DNA of 8,423 nt. It comes from an uncultured Devosia sp. GTDB lineage: Bacteria > Pseudomonadota > Alphaproteobacteria > Rhizobiales > Devosiaceae. The translations under genes and the position numbers were made by a program. Positions 6,225 to 8,423 of this stretch are shown here, in pieces; within the stretch, counting starts at the first letter, position 1; every line of letters starts with the position of its first letter. The stretch is taken from the NCBI GenBank assembly GCA_946481445.1, contig CAMLOA010000059.1:1-8423 (forward strand). Reading direction: 5' to 3'. The notes under the pieces are model-generated. The model worked only from the letters and a program-made list of their open reading frames with translations. It was not told the origin of the DNA and ran no database searches.

Positions 6225-6713
6225 ATGCTCAAGGAGTTCCTGCGCAACTGGAGCCCGACCGTCGAAACCGGCCCGGCCATGCGCCAGGCCGGGGCGTTGC
6301 CTTATTCGCTCATCGACGGGCGCCTGACGATCCTGCTCATTACCTCACGGCGCACGGGCCGCTGGATTTTCCCCAAGGGGGCGGTCGAGCCCGGCCTCAG
6401 CGCCGCCGAGAGCGCCGCCCAGGAGGCGCTGGAGGAAGCCGGTGTCACCGGGCAGGTCGATGCGACGGCGCTCGGCAGTTATCGCTCAGGGGCGGGGGCC
6501 GATGGGTCACTGCTGGTCGATGTCGACATTTTTCCCATGCGCGTCGAGCAGCAGCTCGACGTCTGGAAGGAAATGGACCAACGGCTGAGGCACTGGGCCG
6601 TCCTGCCCGAAGCCAAGCGGCTGCTGGCCGACCCCGCGCTCAATCGCCTCGCGACCGCGCTGCACAACCGGCTCGTGCCGCGTCAGCCGATCAGGCTTTT
6701 CAGCAATAGGTAG
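6225..6713 (+). CDS. Nudix hydrolase
   Basis: The 162-residue enzyme is expected to hydrolyse a nucleoside diphosphate linked to another group, or a diphosphoinositol- or dinucleoside-polyphosphate, with divalent metal. The fold is marked by RQAGALPYSLIDGRLTILLITSRRTGRWIFPKG (20-52). The Nudix box runs 52-74, GAVEPGLSAAESAAQEALEEAGV. The metal ligands Glu67, Glu70 and Glu71 are kept. The box departs from the GX5EX7REUXEEXGU consensus at two places: position 7 is Leu58, which I recall as usual in the 'PKGxxxxGL' subgroup, and the normally invariant Arg is Gln66. TAGGAGG (6213-6219) lies 5 bases before the ATG. The last 31 bases overlap the end of the phosphate transporter gene on the other strand. 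Substrate is not predictable. No promoter was seen in the 87 bases after the csp terminator. Confidence 0.92.
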   Translation: MLKEFLRNWSPTVETGPAMRQAGALPYSLIDGRLTILLITSRRTGRWIFPKGAVEPGLSAAESAAQEALEEAGVTGQVDATALGSYRSGAGADGSLLVDVDIFPMRVEQQLDVWKEMDQRLRHWAVLPEAKRLLADPALNRLATALHNRLVPRQPIRLFSNR

Positions 6714-8179
6714 AGCAGGGCCGCGACACCGGCCGAGGCGGGCACGGTAATCACCCACGCCGCCGCAATGCCGAACACATGCTGGCGACGTACCAGGCGG
6801 CGGCGATCGCGCTTGCGTTCCTTGGAGAGCGCCGCCTCGGGCGTGGCGTTGAGCATGGCCGGGTCGACGAACTTGGCGTGCACCGGCACGGCCGTGTCCT
6901 TCATGTCGCGTTGGGATATGTATTCGCGCAGGAAGCCGACGCCGAAGATCGCGCCCACGGCAATATGCGTTGAGGATACGGGCAGGCCCATCGCCGAGGC
7001 GACCAGCACGGTGAATGCCGCGGACAGAGCCACGCAATAGGCGCGAATTTCGTTGAGCTTGGTGATCTGCTCGCCCACTGTCCGGATCAGGCGGGGGCCG
7101 AACAGCGCCAGCCCGAGGGAAATGCCGATGGCGCCAATCGACAGCACCCAGAAGGGCAGGGCGATGCCGGCGGCCTCTGCATGACCCGTCTGTGCGGTCG
7201 TTACGATGGCGGCAAAGGGGCCCACCGCATTGGCGACATCATTGGCGCCGTGAGCGAATGAAAGCAGTGCGGCAGCAACGATCAGGGGCAGACGAAACAG
7301 CGCCGCGATGTTCTTCTTGCGGTTTTCCAGATGCAGCGATTGCCGTCGGATCACGGGCATGGCCACCAGCCAGCCGAGGAACGTGAAGCCGACGCCGAGG
7401 GATATCACCGTCGGCAAGGCCGGCTTCCAGATCCGGCTCAGCCCCTTGGTTGCCAGGTACATGGCAAAGACACCGGTCATGACCGCAACCAGGATCGGCA
7501 CCCAGATGCGGGCGGCCGTGATCTTGTCGATGCGGGTGGTGATGGTCTTGCGGACGATGCTGAGCAGGATTGCGGCGAAGACGCCACCGAGCACGGGCGA
7601 GATCACCCAGCTGGCCGCGATCGTGCCGATCATTGGCCAGGCCACCGAGCCGAAGCCGGCCGCGGCGATCCCCGAGCCCAGGACGCCGCCAACCACGGCG
7701 TGCGTGGTCGAGACCGGGGCGCCCAGATAGGTCGCCAGGTGGATCCAGAGTGCCGAAGCGAGCAGCGCGGCCATCATCACCAGGATGAAACTGTTGCTGT
7801 CGAGCGTCTCGCCGGTGAGCAGGTCGCGGGCCACGGTATTGACCACGTCCCCACCGGCCAGCAGCGCGCCCGCCGCCTCAAAGATGGCGGCAATGACCAA
7901 TGCGCCCACCATGGTCAGTGCCTTGGACCCCACCGCCGGGCCCATATTGTTGGCGACGTCGTTGGCACCAACATTGAGCGCCATGTATCCGGCGATCGCC
8001 GCGGCGATGATGACGAGGTAATTGTGCGGTCCATCGGCCGCGAAGCTGGCCCACACAGCGGCCGCCAGCAGGAACACCAGGGCAATGCCCGGACCGGCAA
8101 TGGAGCGGGCCAGGTCATGGGTGGCGAGCTCGATGCCCGAAACCCGTTCGAGGTCCTTGTCCAGCGCGGGGTTGCTCAT
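6683..8179 (-). CDS. pit: Inorganic phosphate transporter, Pit family
   Basis: The 498-residue inner-membrane permease belongs to the PHO4/Pit family, low-affinity uptake of metal-phosphate driven by the proton gradient. The inverted-repeat architecture is plain. The signature GANDVAN occurs at 71-77 and again at 311-317, each followed by a GP pair. The partner motif appears as GAPVSTTHAVVGG (153-165) and GLPVSSTHIAVGA (398-410). A cytosolic extension MSNPALDKDLERVSGIE precedes the first membrane segment, and a basic loop (SKERKRDRRRLVRR, 452-465) precedes the last one. The start at ATG 8177-8179 fits the LDKDL-type N-terminus of alphaproteobacterial relatives. The ribosome site is poor (CGGA at best). 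No accessory phoU-like gene is visible next to it. It ends inside the convergent Nudix gene. The upstream region carries two inverted repeats (8193-8224 and 8234-8252), but I see no tandem CTGTCAT Pho box. Confidence 0.95.
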   Translation of the reverse strand: MSNPALDKDLERVSGIELATHDLARSIAGPGIALVFLLAAAVWASFAADGPHNYLVIIAAAIAGYMALNVGANDVANNMGPAVGSKALTMVGALVIAAIFEAAGALLAGGDVVNTVARDLLTGETLDSNSFILVMMAALLASALWIHLATYLGAPVSTTHAVVGGVLGSGIAAAGFGSVAWPMIGTIAASWVISPVLGGVFAAILLSIVRKTITTRIDKITAARIWVPILVAVMTGVFAMYLATKGLSRIWKPALPTVISLGVGFTFLGWLVAMPVIRRQSLHLENRKKNIAALFRLPLIVAAALLSFAHGANDVANAVGPFAAIVTTAQTGHAEAAGIALPFWVLSIGAIGISLGLALFGPRLIRTVGEQITKLNEIRAYCVALSAAFTVLVASAMGLPVSSTHIAVGAIFGVGFLREYISQRDMKDTAVPVHAKFVDPAMLNATPEAALSKERKRDRRRLVRRQHVFGIAAAWVITVPASAGVAALLYLLLKSLIG

Positions 8180-8192
8180 GTCATCGATCCGT

Positions 8193-8224
8193 CACAATGG
8201 GCGTCGCGCGCCAATAGCATTGTG
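8193..8224. repeat. Inverted repeat in the phosphate transporter leader
   Basis: CACAATG (8193-8199) and CATTGTG (8218-8224) are perfect 7-base arms separated by 18 bases. Inside, GGCG (8200-8203) can pair with CGCC (8209-8212), extending the stem with a 5-base bulge. It begins 13 bases upstream of the pit start codon. It could be a leader hairpin that affects pit translation, or a protein-binding dyad. Confidence 0.45.
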
Positions 8225-8233
8225 CGCGGAAAT

Positions 8234-8252
8234 GACCACCACTTTTGTGGTC
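8234..8252. promoter_or_regulatory. 6-N7-6 dyad upstream of the phosphate transporter
   Basis: GACCAC (8234-8239) and GTGGTC (8247-8252) form a perfect 19-base dyad with a 7-base spacer, 54 bases upstream of the pit start. No T-run follows, so a terminator is unlikely. An operator is possible, and the regulator is unknown. Confidence 0.4.
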
Positions 8253-8314
8253 CGAGCTCTTCAATCCCCGGCTTTTACTCTGGCGTGGGGTCCGGTCCCG
8301 GCCCGATCCTCATT

Positions 8315-8333
8315 GCCAAGCCCTTGACTTGGC
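8315..8333. promoter_or_regulatory. 6-N7-6 dyad overlapping the -35 box of the right-edge gene
   Basis: GCCAAG (8315-8320) and CTTGGC (8328-8333) are perfect inverted arms with a 7-base spacer. The dyad covers the CTTGAC -35 element (8323-8328), where a bound repressor would block RNA polymerase. Confidence 0.4.
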
Positions 8334-8352
8334 CCGGCCGATGCACCTATCA
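8323..8352 (+). promoter_or_regulatory. Sigma-70-type promoter for the right-edge gene
   Basis: CTTGAC (8323-8328) and CTATCA (8347-8352), spacer 18, match the usual alphaproteobacterial housekeeping promoter (CTTGAC ... CTATAT) well. Transcription would start near 8358-8362, about 20 bases before the GTG at 8381. This is the best promoter match in the window. Confidence 0.6.
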
Positions 8353-8380
8353 ATGCGCCCGTTATTCATGGAGAGGTCCC

Positions 8381-8423
8381 GTGCGGGCACTCATTCTCGT
8401 AGTAGGCAGGCGCATCGGCAACG
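8381..8423 (+). CDS. Start of an unidentified gene, cut by the right edge
   Basis: A GTG at 8381 opens a frame reading MRALILVVGRRIGN to the window edge. GGAGAGG (8370-8376) lies 4 bases ahead, with its GGAG core 7 bases ahead, and a good promoter stands at 8323-8352, so a real gene start is likely. The N-terminus is hydrophobic with one early Arg, as in a signal peptide or first membrane helix, but the RR at 10-11 breaks that core. Fourteen residues are too few to name a family. Confidence 0.5.
   Translation, partial: MRALILVVGRRIGN

Noticed and set aside
8180..8300. Pho box upstream of the phosphate transporter
   Set aside because: Only a partial GTGGTCAT-like match on the minus strand; no second CTGTCAT-type repeat at the required 11-base step.
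1..8423. Mobile elements, CRISPR, tRNA or rRNA genes, toxin-antitoxin or defence systems
   Set aside because: No transposase, integrase, long terminal repeats, regular repeat-spacer pattern, cloverleaf-like segment or defence-protein motif was seen; nearly all bases are taken by recognisable core genes.

Overview
The window is GC-rich, densely packed chromosomal DNA, most consistent with an alphaproteobacterium of the order Hyphomicrobiales (Devosia-like). This is inferred from gene content and protein style: serB divergent from miaA, a Do-family protease, a LDKDLERV-type Pit transporter and a 71-residue cold shock protein. No database search was made. I see no mobile element, CRISPR array, rRNA or tRNA. 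The gene content looks like ordinary core and housekeeping DNA. I found no convincing new system; the less ordinary signals lie in the non-coding gaps.

Layout, left to right. (1) 1-1071 (+): the 3' two-thirds or so of a DegP/HtrA periplasmic serine protease, cut at the left edge. (2) 1047-2476 (-): a two-gene unit of serB (phosphoserine phosphatase), then a RimJ/RimL-type GNAT acetyltransferase joined by a 4-base GTGA overlap. (3) 2501-3382 (+): miaA, tRNA dimethylallyltransferase, divergent from serB across 24 bases. (4) 3379-4791 (-): a NorM-type MATE efflux protein convergent on miaA, the two sharing a CTAG that supplies both stop codons. (5) 4857-5246 (+): a small DUF423 membrane protein. 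(6) 5312-5584 (+): a glycine-zipper lipoprotein followed by a long hairpin terminator. (7) 5585-5874: a 290-base gap holding the leader of a cold shock gene. (8) 5875-6090 (+): the cold shock protein, with a textbook intrinsic terminator. (9) 6225-6713 (+): a Nudix hydrolase. (10) 6683-8179 (-): a Pit-type phosphate permease convergent on the Nudix gene. (11) 8180-8380: a divergent control region with three inverted repeats and a good sigma-70 promoter. (12) 8381 to the edge (+): the first codons of an unidentified gene.

The genes do not form one pathway. They cover envelope protein quality control (DegP, lipoprotein), serine synthesis, tRNA modification, drug/cation exchange, cold or growth-phase RNA chaperoning, nucleotide clean-up and phosphate uptake. 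All three convergent junctions overlap (25, 4 and 31 bases), so no spacer terminator is possible there. Proper intrinsic terminators occur only after the lipoprotein and the cold shock gene. The best places to look again are the cold shock leader (a terminator-like hairpin plus an anti-Shine-Dalgarno-like motif) and the 8180-8380 region (two 6-N7-6 dyads, one lying on a -35 box).
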